Shown one piece after another: positions 7,845-15,810 of a stretch of DNA of 30,027 bases. The DNA lies in the NCBI GenBank assembly GCA_014859215.1, contig JACUUS010000007.1, forward strand, positions 1 to 30,027, written 5' to 3'. This DNA is from Dehalococcoidia bacterium. GTDB lineage: Bacteria; Chloroflexota; Dehalococcoidia; SZUA-161. Under the pieces are notes generated by a model that saw only the letters and a program-made list of their open reading frames with translations, did no database searches and was not told the origin of the DNA. Both the position numbers and the translations under genes were made by a program. Each line of letters opens with the position of its first letter. Position 1 is the stretch's first letter.

Positions 7845-8501
7845 ATGGTACCCATAATACGAGTAGTCGGGAAGAGCGGATCAGGCAAGACGAACCTGAC
7901 CGAAGCCCTGGTCCAGGAATTGAAGAGGCGTGGATACAACGTTGCGGCGGTCAAACACAGCCCTCACGGTTTTGACATGGATCGCGAAGGGAAGGATACA
8001 TGGCGCTATGCGCAATCAGGGGCGGATGCCGTGATGGTAAGCTCACCTGGCGGAATCGCGATGATAAGAAAGACAGACCATGACAGTACCCTTGCTGAAC
8101 TCTCAAGAATCCTGGGCGCGGATTTCGACATTATCCTGGCCGAAGGCTTCAAACACGAAAAGGGGCAGAAAATAGAGGTACTGTCTCGGGAACAGGGCAA
8201 TCAACCGACGTGCGAAGCCGAAGAACTCCTGGCCGTCGTGGCGGAACAGAAACTGGCACAGAACGTCCCGCAGTTCGCGCCCGGCGATACCGCGCGGCTC
8301 GCCGAGTTCATTGAGAGGCGGTACCTGAACAAGGTCGGGGCCGAGTCGATCTCATTGTATGTGGGGAATGAGCCGGTCCCTCTTAATGAGTTCGTGCGCG
8401 GCATGTTTACGAACATCCTGACTGGAATGATCTCTTCACTCAAGAGGGTGCCGAAATCGACCTCCATTGACATCTTCATTAGAAGGAAAGCCGGCGGATG
8501 A
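7845..8501 (+). CDS. mobB: MobB, GTP-binding molybdopterin-guanine dinucleotide accessory protein
   Basis: P-loop GTPase that assists MobA or delivery of the cofactor. Walker A is GKSGSGKT (residues 9-16), followed by LVQELKRRGYNVAAVKHSPHGFDMD and LAEGFKHEKGQKIEV, the family signature. After about residue 160 it carries an extra domain (SISLYVGNEPVPLNEFVRGM and onwards) absent from E. coli MobB; similar tails occur in some anaerobes and the role is not known to me. I chose ATG 7845 with GGGAG upstream; an in-frame ATG at 7815 overlaps moeA. The stop overlaps the start of the next gene (ATGA), so the DUF362 protein is translationally coupled to MobB. Confidence 0.9.
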   Translation: MVPIIRVVGKSGSGKTNLTEALVQELKRRGYNVAAVKHSPHGFDMDREGKDTWRYAQSGADAVMVSSPGGIAMIRKTDHDSTLAELSRILGADFDIILAEGFKHEKGQKIEVLSREQGNQPTCEAEELLAVVAEQKLAQNVPQFAPGDTARLAEFIERRYLNKVGAESISLYVGNEPVPLNEFVRGMFTNILTGMISSLKRVPKSTSIDIFIRRKAGG

Positions 8502-9259
8502 TCTTTGAGGCAGCTGACTTTGTATTCGAACCGCCGCGGCAAATAGCCTTTGCCCGCCGGGTTCTTGTCAAGCCCAGCGCAAGGTGCTCCGCGCCTCATC
8601 CGGTAACTACCAGTCGACAGACACTCGGCGCGATTATAGCCGGTATCAGAAAGATCAGCAGCGCCGACATTATTTTTCTCGAGAGGAGCGACGGCACCGA
8701 GCCTATGCGGTCCGTTTATCGTGAGCTGGGCTACGATTTCCCGCGCACAATGTTGCTGGATGTCGATCAGTGCGTACCGGTAGCGATTGAAAACCCCTTA
8801 CCCAAGCCGTTTGCCTTGCCAACGTTCTGGGTACCAAACGTTATACTCTCATGTGATTTCCTTATCACGGTAGCGCCCTTGAAGACAGTCTCCGGGCGTG
8901 GCGACCTGAGTATAAGGAACCTGCTCGGTCTATTGCCCGTGAACAAGTACACCCGTGAGATGAAGATGCCGACCGGGTTGGAGCAGGGTATAGGAATAGA
9001 GAGTGTCATAGCCGACCTCTATTTCACTCTGCCTTTTGACCTGGGGGTTATTGACGCCCGCAAGAGGCTCATAAGTGAAACAGACTCCCTCCATGGCGAG
9101 AGCACGGAATATGGCAAGATTTTTGTCGGCACTCCCTATGAAGTCGACAAGGAGGCTTCCGAGGCCACAGGCGTACAAACGGGTTATCTCAAGCTGATCG
9201 AGCAAGCAAGAGCTGAACAGAGGAGGTCGGTTGATAGCTATGGAAACCAACAGGGATGA
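8498..9259 (+). CDS. DUF362-domain protein
   Basis: A 253-aa protein resembling the DUF362 family (PF04015). It shows the VLVKPSARCSAPHP opening, then a segment on potential ligand residues (ADIIFLERSDG), ILSCDFLITVAPLKTVSGRG and the family end block SIRNLLGLLPVNKY. Many DUF362 proteins carry ferredoxin-like Cys clusters; this one has only three Cys and no CxxCxxC, so no Fe-S centre is visible. Its start overlaps the mobB stop by 4 bases and its end overlaps the next gene. Context links it to molybdenum cofactor handling, but the family has no firm biochemical role and I assign none. Confidence 0.7.
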   Translation: MIFEAADFVFEPPRQIAFARRVLVKPSARCSAPHPVTTSRQTLGAIIAGIRKISSADIIFLERSDGTEPMRSVYRELGYDFPRTMLLDVDQCVPVAIENPLPKPFALPTFWVPNVILSCDFLITVAPLKTVSGRGDLSIRNLLGLLPVNKYTREMKMPTGLEQGIGIESVIADLYFTLPFDLGVIDARKRLISETDSLHGESTEYGKIFVGTPYEVDKEASEATGVQTGYLKLIEQARAEQRRSVDSYGNQQG

Positions 9260-9671
9260 GGGCGCAGGAGAAAAGCGTTATTTCATTGACCCCAACTGGT
9301 ACCATGAACACGAGCGTTCATTTGCCGTACTGATATCAAGCCGTCTATGTCCGGCATCCCAGAAAAAAAAGGTCGCCAAATCCGAGAATGCCCTGCTGAA
9401 GACCATCAGCCAGTGCTGCTCGAAATGGGAGGGCTTCATCACGGCAGATATGCCTATTCTCGAGGTTGTATTTCGCATACTGCTCGCTAACGGCAATCAG
9501 CCGCTATCTTTAGACGAAATTCGCGATAGATTGCAGCAAATCCTGACCGATACCACAGGGCCCAGGGAGCTCTCTATAGAACGGCTTGAGCGCATTTTGG
9601 CGAGGGACGATTACTACGGGATAAGGGCGGCGCCCGCACCGAGAGTGGAGGAGCCTAGTACAGTACCGTGA
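9231..9671 (+). CDS. Unknown protein, possible winged-helix fold, end of mob run
   Basis: I do not recognise this protein of about 146 aa. The N-terminal part has FIDPNWYHEHERSFAVLISS and two or three Cys; residues about 50-130 (LLKTISQCCSKWEGFITADM, then ILEVVFRILLANG and PLSLDEIRDRLQQIL) have the spacing of a small winged-helix domain. The tail is Pro/Glu-rich. The TTG at 9231 has AGGAGG four bases upstream; an ATG at 9240 is the alternative. It overlaps the DUF362 gene by 20-29 bases, so it is expressed with mobB-DUF362. Its 3' end overlaps the convergent acylphosphatase gene by 17 bases. Confidence 0.7.
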   Translation: MIAMETNRDEGAGEKRYFIDPNWYHEHERSFAVLISSRLCPASQKKKVAKSENALLKTISQCCSKWEGFITADMPILEVVFRILLANGNQPLSLDEIRDRLQQILTDTTGPRELSIERLERILARDDYYGIRAAPAPRVEEPSTVP

Positions 9672-9939
9672 ATTGATTGAAGCGGTTGCGGTAAGGCGCC
9701 CAACGTACTTCAACCTCGTCCACCCTGGCAAGGATGGGGCCCTGTTCGAGATGTTTCAATAACTTCTTAAGAGCTTTCTTATTACCTTCCGCGAACACCT
9801 CTACGGTGTGATCCTCCCGCAGGTTCCTGGCGTACCCCGTGAGACCCAGAGCCCTGGCTTTCCGGATAACGAAGTAGCGGAAACTCACTCCCTGGACACG
9901 TCCGCGCACCATGGCCAGCATTGTAGCAGACTCCGGCAT
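9655..9939 (-). CDS. acyP: Acylphosphatase
   Basis: Hydrolyses acyl phosphates. The 94-aa product has both signatures: VRGRVQGVSFRYFV (with the phosphate-binding Arg, R21 region) and GLTGYARNLREDHTVEV (with the catalytic Asn). Length is normal for the family. GGAGGT sits 5 bases before the ATG at 9939. It follows the radical SAM gene on the same strand after 20 bases, so it is probably cotranscribed with it. The 3' end overlaps the convergent unknown gene by 17 bases. Confidence 0.93.
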   Translation of the reverse strand: MPESATMLAMVRGRVQGVSFRYFVIRKARALGLTGYARNLREDHTVEVFAEGNKKALKKLLKHLEQGPILARVDEVEVRWAPYRNRFNQFTVLY

Positions 9940-9959
9940 GGGCCACCTCCACCCAGGGT

Positions 9960-10919
9960 TTAGAGGGTCTTGAGGACTTTCGCGACGAAACGAGATTCGA
10001 CCCGGTCTAAACGGTTCAGACCATGCTCATGCGCGATTCGTACAGCCCGCGCGAGTTCTTCGCCGCTTACAGGCCGACCGAGTTCGGGGATCTGGTACGC
10101 CTCGTGACAAGGGCGGTATTGCCCCATTATGTTCAGGTACGTATTCCGTGAGACTTCAGTCGCCAGAAAACTGCAAACACCGGCAGTGCCTGCCAGATTA
10201 TGAGGCAGGACCAGGTGCCGAACGAGCAGGCCCTTTACGGCAACTCCGTTGTCATCGATCTGCAAGTCCCCTGTCTGACGGTGCATTTCCCTGACCGCCT
10301 CCCTGTTTCTCTCGGGATATCGCTTGACTCCCGAGAGGCGCAGACCGGTCTCATCGTCACAGTACTTCATATCCGGCATATAGATGTCGAAGATCCCGTC
10401 CAGCATTCTCAGCGTCTGAACGGAGTCGTAACCGCCTGTATTGTAGACCAGGGGGACTGAAAGACCTGCTTCCACCGCGATTTCAAGCCCTTCCAGCAAC
10501 TGGGGCACGACGTGGGTAGGACTTACGAAGTTTATATTGTGGCATCCCGAACGCTGAAGGGAAAGCATCATTCGCGCCAGTTCACGGCTGTCCACAGGGC
10601 TCCCGTCGCCTGACTGGCTTATGGTGTAGTTCTGACAGTAACGGCACTTCAGATTGCAGTATGTGAAAAATATCGTTCCCGACCCGTTCCTGCCCACCAG
10701 GGGTGATTCTTCGCCAAAATGGGGCCCGAAGCTGGCTACCAGAGCTTGCCTGCCGGTGCGGCATTTTCCCTGAGCACCTTCAAGACGATTGATGCCGCAT
10801 TCACGAGGGCAAAGACGGCATGAGGCAAGCATTTCAACTGCCTGGTCGACCCTTTCCCGCAACTTGCCCTGTTCATAAAGCTGCCTGTAGGCCGCCCGCG
10901 GCCTGTCATTCTTCGTCAA
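9960..10919 (-). CDS. Radical SAM protein, PflA-like (COG1313 type)
   Basis: The 319-aa protein has the radical SAM motif CNLKCRYCQ (CxxxCxxC, near residues 89-96) that holds the 4Fe-4S cluster. Before it lies a Cys-rich N-terminal region, CRLCPRECGINR and KCRTG, typical of the 'putative pyruvate formate-lyase activating enzyme' group (COG1313, PflX). Later blocks are FVSPTHVVPQLLE, the VYNTGGYDS strand and DIYMPDMKY. The substrate is not known; no glycyl radical enzyme gene is in the window. The start is TTG at 10919 with AAGGA about 9 bases upstream; this overlaps the upstream 48-aa gene by 14 bases, consistent with coupling. Confidence 0.85.
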   Translation of the reverse strand: MTKNDRPRAAYRQLYEQGKLRERVDQAVEMLASCRLCPRECGINRLEGAQGKCRTGRQALVASFGPHFGEESPLVGRNGSGTIFFTYCNLKCRYCQNYTISQSGDGSPVDSRELARMMLSLQRSGCHNINFVSPTHVVPQLLEGLEIAVEAGLSVPLVYNTGGYDSVQTLRMLDGIFDIYMPDMKYCDDETGLRLSGVKRYPERNREAVREMHRQTGDLQIDDNGVAVKGLLVRHLVLPHNLAGTAGVCSFLATEVSRNTYLNIMGQYRPCHEAYQIPELGRPVSGEELARAVRIAHEHGLNRLDRVESRFVAKVLKTL

Positions 10920-11052
10920 GTTGTCTGTCCTTCTTACTCTTCTTCACTACCTCAACGACAGTCGGCATGGGCAGTATCTCCGAGACTGTAGACTTCTTGG
11001 CACTCTTCTTTGGCTTCTTCGCTTCACGATGCCTGTAATCTCGCTTTCCCAT
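10906..11052 (-). CDS. Small Lys-rich basic protein of unknown function
   Basis: A 48-aa open frame, below common length cut-offs. It begins MGKRDYRHREAKKPKKSAKK, continues with a short neutral stretch (STVSEILPMPTVVEVV) and ends with KKSKKDRQLDEE. AGGTGG is 4 bases before the ATG. It is strongly basic and likely binds nucleic acid or is unstructured; I cannot assign a function. Support is the good ribosome site, the placement in the 84-base gap after tgt and the 14-base overlap with the radical SAM gene. I have an impression that similar tiny proteins occur in Dehalococcoidia, which I could not check. Confidence 0.65.
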   Translation of the reverse strand: MGKRDYRHREAKKPKKSAKKSTVSEILPMPTVVEVVKKSKKDRQLDEE

Positions 11053-11136
11053 TTGTCCACCTCTCGTAAGCGTCGCTCACTGGTCTCAAGTGAGAGTTTA
11101 GCAAAACGGTACCACCGTGTAAAGAAAAGCGCCTGA

Positions 11137-12315
11137 CTAAGGGCTACCTTCAACCCCTCGCGACAGGAGCCACTTCCGCTTCTGCTCAGCCCTGATGCCG
11201 GGATCAGTAGGCTCATAGCCGGCAAGGAACTCCTTCTTGAAGTCCCCGTACGCGCCATCCTGGATTGCTTTCCTCGTCTTTGCCATGAGCCGCACAATGT
11301 ACCGGATGTTGTGGATGGTCGCGAGCCGGTACGCGAGCAGTTCCCGGGCCTTGAAAAGGTGGTGAAGGTAAGCCGCCGGGAAAGTCCTGCACGTATAACA
11401 GTCGCATCCGCGGTCTAATGGCCCCGCTTCCCTCTCAAACCGGGAATTGAAAATGTTTATGCGGCGGTTCTCGCCGAACAAAGCGCCGTTTCGCGCCAGC
11501 CGCGTCGGCAGGGCGCTGTCGAACATGTCGGCGCCCCGGGCAACGCACTCGACCAGGTCCTCGGGGGATCCCACTCCCATAAGGTACCTGGGCTTATCGG
11601 CGGGAAGCATGGTTATAGTATCGGCGAGCACGGAATACGTTATCTCCTTGGGCTCGCCCAGGCTCAAGCCCCCAACTGCATAACCGGGGAAATCCAGGGA
11701 CCGAAGGTATTCCACTGACTGACGGCGGAGATCAGCAAAAGTCCCTCCCTGCACTATGCCGAAAAGCGCCTGGTCCTCGCGCTTGTGAAATTTCCTGGAT
11801 TTTTCGGCCCAGAGATGGGTCCGTTCAGTTGCCCGCCGGATCGCGTCGCGGGTCCCTCCGTATGGCGGGCATTCATCCAGGACCATGATCACATCAGCTC
11901 CAAGGTCCTCCTGCGCCCGAATCGCGAGCTCCGGGGTAAGAAACTGTTCGCTGCCATCGATATGCGATCTGAACAGGGCCCCCTCATCGTTGATGCGCCG
12001 GAGATGCCCGAGACTGAAGATCTGGAAGCCCCCGCTGTCGGTCAATATGGGCCCGTTCCACGCCATGAACCGATGGAGGCCGCCAAGCTCCTTGACAGTG
12101 TCGATACCCGGTCTCAGGTACAGGTGATACGTATTGGCAAGTATTATCTGTACCCCGAGTGATTCCAGGTCCGGAGGGGTCAGGGTCTTGACGGTCCCCT
12201 GACTCCCCACAGGCATGAACACAGGTGTTTCTACCGTCCCATGGGGAGTGACAAGTTTTCCGGCGCGGGCGCCCGTTTCAGGGCATACCGCTTGAAGGTG
12301 GAAAAGCTCCTGCAT
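11137..12315 (-). CDS. tgt: Queuine tRNA-ribosyltransferase (tRNA-guanine transglycosylase)
   Basis: Exchanges guanine 34 of GU(N)-anticodon tRNAs for preQ1. The 392-aa protein has the TIM-barrel blocks TPVFMPVGSQGTVKTL, ILTDSGGFQIFSL (catalytic and substrate-binding Asp), FGIVQGG, YAVGGLSLGE, MFDSALPTRLARNG (second key Asp) and the zinc site CDCYTC with the later His in HHLFKARE. The usual DCV at the second Asp is DSA here, a common substitution. It starts 3 bases after the ctaB-like stop with only a weak ribosome site, so it depends on coupling. Followed by the small basic protein gene. Confidence 0.95.
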   Translation of the reverse strand: MQELFHLQAVCPETGARAGKLVTPHGTVETPVFMPVGSQGTVKTLTPPDLESLGVQIILANTYHLYLRPGIDTVKELGGLHRFMAWNGPILTDSGGFQIFSLGHLRRINDEGALFRSHIDGSEQFLTPELAIRAQEDLGADVIMVLDECPPYGGTRDAIRRATERTHLWAEKSRKFHKREDQALFGIVQGGTFADLRRQSVEYLRSLDFPGYAVGGLSLGEPKEITYSVLADTITMLPADKPRYLMGVGSPEDLVECVARGADMFDSALPTRLARNGALFGENRRINIFNSRFEREAGPLDRGCDCYTCRTFPAAYLHHLFKARELLAYRLATIHNIRYIVRLMAKTRKAIQDGAYGDFKKEFLAGYEPTDPGIRAEQKRKWLLSRGVEGSP

Positions 12316-12318
12316 TGA

Positions 12319-13224
12319 CTAGATCCAGAAGTTCAGGCAAAGCGCGATGAATACCAGGCCCAGGTATGGGAAGGCCGACAGCTTATAGACCTTCCATGCA
12401 TCGAGGCGGGCGCCGCTTCTGAGAAGCCTGTAGCTGGCATATACCATCGCGGCGCTGAGCAGGTTGGCCGCGCCGAAATAGAACCATCCGAAGTTGCCGA
12501 AATGCCATAGGGCGATCGAGGCCGCGTAAAGCAATATCGACAGCGCCATCAGTATCTTGATCGCATCGGCGGCTCTCCAGGTAACCGGGAAATACCTCAC
12601 CCCTGCCTGCAAATAGTCTTCACGATTAGCGACCATTACGCTCCATACATGCAGCGGTATCCAGATGGCGATCAGGATGCACAGAAAAAGCACGGTCATG
12701 TCGAGGCTCCTGGTTACCGCCACATACCCTATAAGAACAGGCGCGCATCCAGCGAGCCCTCCCTGCACCACGCACATAACTCTTTTTCGGAAGACCGCGG
12801 CAGCAACGGTGCCGGTAAGGCCAAAGACAAAGGCGAGGGGATGAAGGAACCAGGCTATACCCAGCGCGACGACAACCAGGAACAGGCTCCACGCAAGAGC
12901 CCTCCCGGCAGGTACTATCCTCTGAGCCGGAAGCGCCCTCAGATGAGTCCGCCTCATCCTGGCGTCGACATTGCGGTCAAGGTAATTGGTGAGACCGTTT
13001 GCCCCGGCGCTGCCCAAGCCAATGGCCAGGAGAGCCGGCAGCCATATATTCACAGGAACACTGCCCTGCCCGGCGATGACAGCTGCCGCAACCCCGATGA
13101 AAGTGAGCAGGACGGTCTCGCGCGGTTTAAGGACGGTCAGATAATCGACAAGACCTCTGCCCTGCGGTCTCCCAGCCAGATCAACTGCCGCCGGTCCTGT
13201 TGGAGTCTCGGCTGCCTGGGTCAT
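12319..13224 (-). CDS. ctaB: Protoheme IX farnesyltransferase-like protein (CtaB/CyoE family)
   Basis: UbiA-superfamily membrane enzyme that converts heme b to heme o. The 301-aa protein has about nine helices. The first Asp-rich motif is NYLDRNVDARMRRTHLRALP, whose 'D..M.RT..R.LP' ending is specific to the CtaB group. The loop FRKRVMCVVQGGLAGCAPVLIGY is the family's KR..(x)..GG..G..P..IG block and WIPLHVWSV the late one. The first 25 residues are hydrophilic. It has its own promoter and AGAGGG six bases before the ATG. No cytochrome oxidase subunit genes are in the window, so use of heme o or a in a heme-copper oxidase is inferred; a substrate other than heme cannot be excluded. Confidence 0.85.
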   Translation of the reverse strand: MTQAAETPTGPAAVDLAGRPQGRGLVDYLTVLKPRETVLLTFIGVAAAVIAGQGSVPVNIWLPALLAIGLGSAGANGLTNYLDRNVDARMRRTHLRALPAQRIVPAGRALAWSLFLVVVALGIAWFLHPLAFVFGLTGTVAAAVFRKRVMCVVQGGLAGCAPVLIGYVAVTRSLDMTVLFLCILIAIWIPLHVWSVMVANREDYLQAGVRYFPVTWRAADAIKILMALSILLYAASIALWHFGNFGWFYFGAANLLSAAMVYASYRLLRSGARLDAWKVYKLSAFPYLGLVFIALCLNFWI

Positions 13225-13255
13225 GCATTACCCTCTGCGGACTTGTATCGTCAAT

Positions 13256-13284
13256 ATAATATCACGCCGGAGCCAAACGCCCAA
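13256..13284 (-). promoter_or_regulatory. Promoter of the ctaB-tgt run
   Basis: On the minus strand: TTGGGC (13279-13284), a 17-base spacer and TATTAT (13256-13261) with TG one base upstream (extended -10). The leader to the ATG at 13224 is about 25 bases and contains AGAGGG. It lies in the 76-base gap after the aroKB stop. Confidence 0.5.
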
Positions 13285-13300
13285 TAGCTGTATGGCCGCG

Positions 13301-14995
13301 CTAGAGCACCAGCGTGCGCAAAACGTCTTGCACAATTTCGGCGGGGACATCATCCCTGGTTAAGGGCCGGCCGATTCCCGATATGAGCACCCAGCGGACC
13401 TTCTTGCTTCTCACCTTCTTGTCCAGCGCCAAGGCGCGTGAGATGCGTTCACGGTCTACCCCGGTGCACTCAACAGGCAGTTCAAACCAGCGCAGCAGTT
13501 CGCTTTGCCGGGCGACCACTTTGTCATCTATGAGACCCATGCGGCAGCTAATCATGGCCGCGCCCGTCATCCCGATGGCGACAGCTTCGCCGTGAAGGAA
13601 ACGTCCATATCCCGTAGCCGCTTCAAGACCGTGAGCGATGGTGTGACCATAGTTAAGATAGGTGCGGACTCCTGACTCTTTCTCGTCCTGGTTTACAATA
13701 GACGCCTTTGCGGCGCCGCTGCACGCGATAACTTCAGCAGCTATATCGCCCAGGTCCCTCAACTCCCCGGCTCTGCCCTCCAGAAGCGCCACTAGCGATT
13801 CATCCTGGATTACAGCGTGCTTGATGACCTCCGCCCAGCCCGATGTAAGCTCGCGCCGGGGCAGCGTCTTCAGGCACTCTATGTCCACGACAATCAGACG
13901 AGGTTGATAGAACGCCCCTATGAGGTTCTTGCCTTCCGGATGGTCTATACCTACTTTCCCGCCTATCGCAGAATCGACCATAGCCAATAGACTGGTTGGC
14001 ACCTGAACAAGCGCCAGGCCGCGCAGAAAAGTCGCCGCCACGAATCCCGCAAGGTCCCCGATCACGCCGCCGCCCAGGGCGACTATGCTGTCACCGCGTT
14101 CTGCTCGACGCTCGACCAGCCTGTCATACAGGTCTCCCGCGACGGCCAGCGATTTGCTCTGCTCGCCCGCCGGCACCACCGCATAATCGGACTCAAAGCC
14201 GGCTTCCTCCAGTACGCGGGACACCTTCTCCCCGTAGAGCGGGTAAACCCGGTCATCACTGACTATGTGGGCCCTTCCCCTGAGGCCCGCGTTACGCATC
14301 CTCACGCCCAGCCGCGATAGCTCGCCCCAGCCGACAAAAGCGGGATAGCTCTCAGTCGGCGTCGTGACTACAAAAGCTGCTCCCCGGTGTTCGCAATAGG
14401 GAGCATCGGACTCCCGCGCATCAGGCAAGGCTGGTACGGCGCCCCTGCCTCGTGACCCGAATTTCCATCCGTGAAGCACCTCCTCAGCCACCTCTTCGAC
14501 AGTCAGGTTGTCGGTATGCACGGTCCAGTCGGCAAGGGAATAATATCGCTGGCGGAACTCCTTGAGCCATTCTATACGCGCAAGAGGATCAGGTCCCGAT
14601 AGCAGAGGCCGCACCGTCTTCCCGGCGTCCTCCTTCGCGTCCGCCAGCAGCCTTTTGTAGATCGTGGACGGTTTCGCCTCCAGGCACACGATCACACCGC
14701 TTCTCATCATGAGTTCGCGATTACCGGAATTTATAATAGCGCCGCCCCCGGTCGATATGACCGCGTTACGGAGGCCGCAGGCCCTCTCCAGCGCATCCCT
14801 CTCAAGCTCCCGAAAGACTTGCTCCCCATCCTGCGAGAAAAGCTCAGATACAGCCCTGCCGCTTTGGCGGACGATCTCCTCGTCTATATCAACAAATTCC
14901 CAGCCGAGCCTGCCCGCAACCTCGCGCCCCACCCGGGTCTTTCCGGTATACGAGAAGCCCGTCAGGATAATGTTCTCAGGATTTCCTTGACCCAC
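13301..14995 (-). CDS. aroKB: Fused shikimate kinase / 3-dehydroquinate synthase
   Basis: A 564-aa fusion of two shikimate-pathway enzymes. Residues 1 to about 175 are shikimate kinase: Walker A GFSYTGKT (13-20), DIDEEIV with the Mg2+/shikimate Asp, FRELERD and STGGGAI. Residues about 200-564 are 3-dehydroquinate synthase: PAGEQSKSL, the NAD-binding GGGVIGDLAGFVA, VPTSLLAMVDSAIGGKVGID, ELTSGWAEVIKHAVI and the zinc ligands in LNYGHTIAHGLE and FLHGEAVAIGM. The GTG start has AAGGAG 4 bases upstream and overlaps the preceding TIM-barrel gene by 34 bases. The two enzymes catalyse non-consecutive steps (2 and 5), so the fusion points to coordinated expression rather than direct channelling. It ends the alaS-to-aro run. 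Confidence 0.94.
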   Translation of the reverse strand: MGQGNPENIILTGFSYTGKTRVGREVAGRLGWEFVDIDEEIVRQSGRAVSELFSQDGEQVFRELERDALERACGLRNAVISTGGGAIINSGNRELMMRSGVIVCLEAKPSTIYKRLLADAKEDAGKTVRPLLSGPDPLARIEWLKEFRQRYYSLADWTVHTDNLTVEEVAEEVLHGWKFGSRGRGAVPALPDARESDAPYCEHRGAAFVVTTPTESYPAFVGWGELSRLGVRMRNAGLRGRAHIVSDDRVYPLYGEKVSRVLEEAGFESDYAVVPAGEQSKSLAVAGDLYDRLVERRAERGDSIVALGGGVIGDLAGFVAATFLRGLALVQVPTSLLAMVDSAIGGKVGIDHPEGKNLIGAFYQPRLIVVDIECLKTLPRRELTSGWAEVIKHAVIQDESLVALLEGRAGELRDLGDIAAEVIACSGAAKASIVNQDEKESGVRTYLNYGHTIAHGLEAATGYGRFLHGEAVAIGMTGAAMISCRMGLIDDKVVARQSELLRWFELPVECTGVDRERISRALALDKKVRSKKVRWVLISGIGRPLTRDDVPAEIVQDVLRTLVL

Positions 14996-15810
14996 CGCAC
15001 TCCTTCCCGATAATCATGATTCCCCAATGCCTGGGGAAAGGAGTTTTCACTCTCGCATATGATGGGGATAGACCTGATTGAGTCAGCCAGTACCTTCAGT
15101 ATTCGGGCCACGTCTATCCATCCCTCTTCCGGGTCCTGGCTCGGGTGGACGGGGACATGCCTGTACGTCATATAGTCTTCCCGGCTGCGCGTATTCCATA
15201 GATGGACCGAGCCGGTATGCGGCAGGAGCCTGGCAGCGAACTCATACAGCTCGAACTCATTTTCTTTCGACGCAAGGTAAGAGTGGGCGATGTCGAGGCA
15301 GAAACGGAGCGGGGTGAACTCTCTGAGAATGCCGGTCAGGAACTCCGCATCGATCAGGGGAGACGAACCCACGCCTTCAATATGAAGGGGCATATTTCTT
15401 TTAACACTTAACGCGGCGAGCCGGTCACAGCTGTCCCGGGCTATCGACTCGATTCTGGCCTTGTCTTTTCCCGGCGCCTCATTCGCTGGAGAGGGGAAAT
15501 GGACTACGACGTAATCCGCTCCCATATGCTCAGCCTGCTCCACCGTATAAGTAATCATTTTCAAGGTCAAGGCCTTTTTTTCGCGATCACGGTCGCAAAG
15601 GAATGACCAGGTGGGAGGCCGCGGGTACCAGTCAAGTTGTACAAGCGGAGCATGCACGCTCCATCTGAGACTGTGAAAACGGATTATCTGCTCCAGCCGC
15701 GCCAGGTCGTGGTGAAGCAGGTGGTAGAATTCGCCCCGCTGGAGCCCGTTGTCGACTATAGTCTCTTCGAGGGTGTCCAGCGAATGGCAGTGGAAACCAA
15801 GATTACTCAT
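14962..15810 (-). CDS. Xylose isomerase-like TIM-barrel protein of unknown substrate
   Basis: A 282-aa protein of the AP endonuclease 2 / xylose isomerase-like TIM-barrel superfamily (PF01261). Candidate metal ligands at barrel strand ends are E in LHIEGVG, D and H in CLDIAHSYL, H in SVHLWNT and E in IICESENS, with HFPSPAN earlier. The superfamily includes sugar-phosphate isomerases, endonuclease IV, hydroxypyruvate isomerase and 3-dehydroshikimate dehydratases. It is embedded by overlaps in the aro run: 8 bases with aroC and 34 bases with aroKB. No aroD is present in the window. A role on a shikimate intermediate or an early sugar precursor is a contextual guess; I cannot name the reaction. 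Confidence 0.8.
   Translation of the reverse strand: MSNLGFHCHSLDTLEETIVDNGLQRGEFYHLLHHDLARLEQIIRFHSLRWSVHAPLVQLDWYPRPPTWSFLCDRDREKKALTLKMITYTVEQAEHMGADYVVVHFPSPANEAPGKDKARIESIARDSCDRLAALSVKRNMPLHIEGVGSSPLIDAEFLTGILREFTPLRFCLDIAHSYLASKENEFELYEFAARLLPHTGSVHLWNTRSREDYMTYRHVPVHPSQDPEEGWIDVARILKVLADSIRSIPIICESENSFPQALGNHDYREGVRWVKEILRTLS

Noticed and set aside
12649..13287. Plus-strand open frame opposite the ctaB-like gene
   Set aside because: Low-complexity basic translation opposite a clear membrane protein gene.
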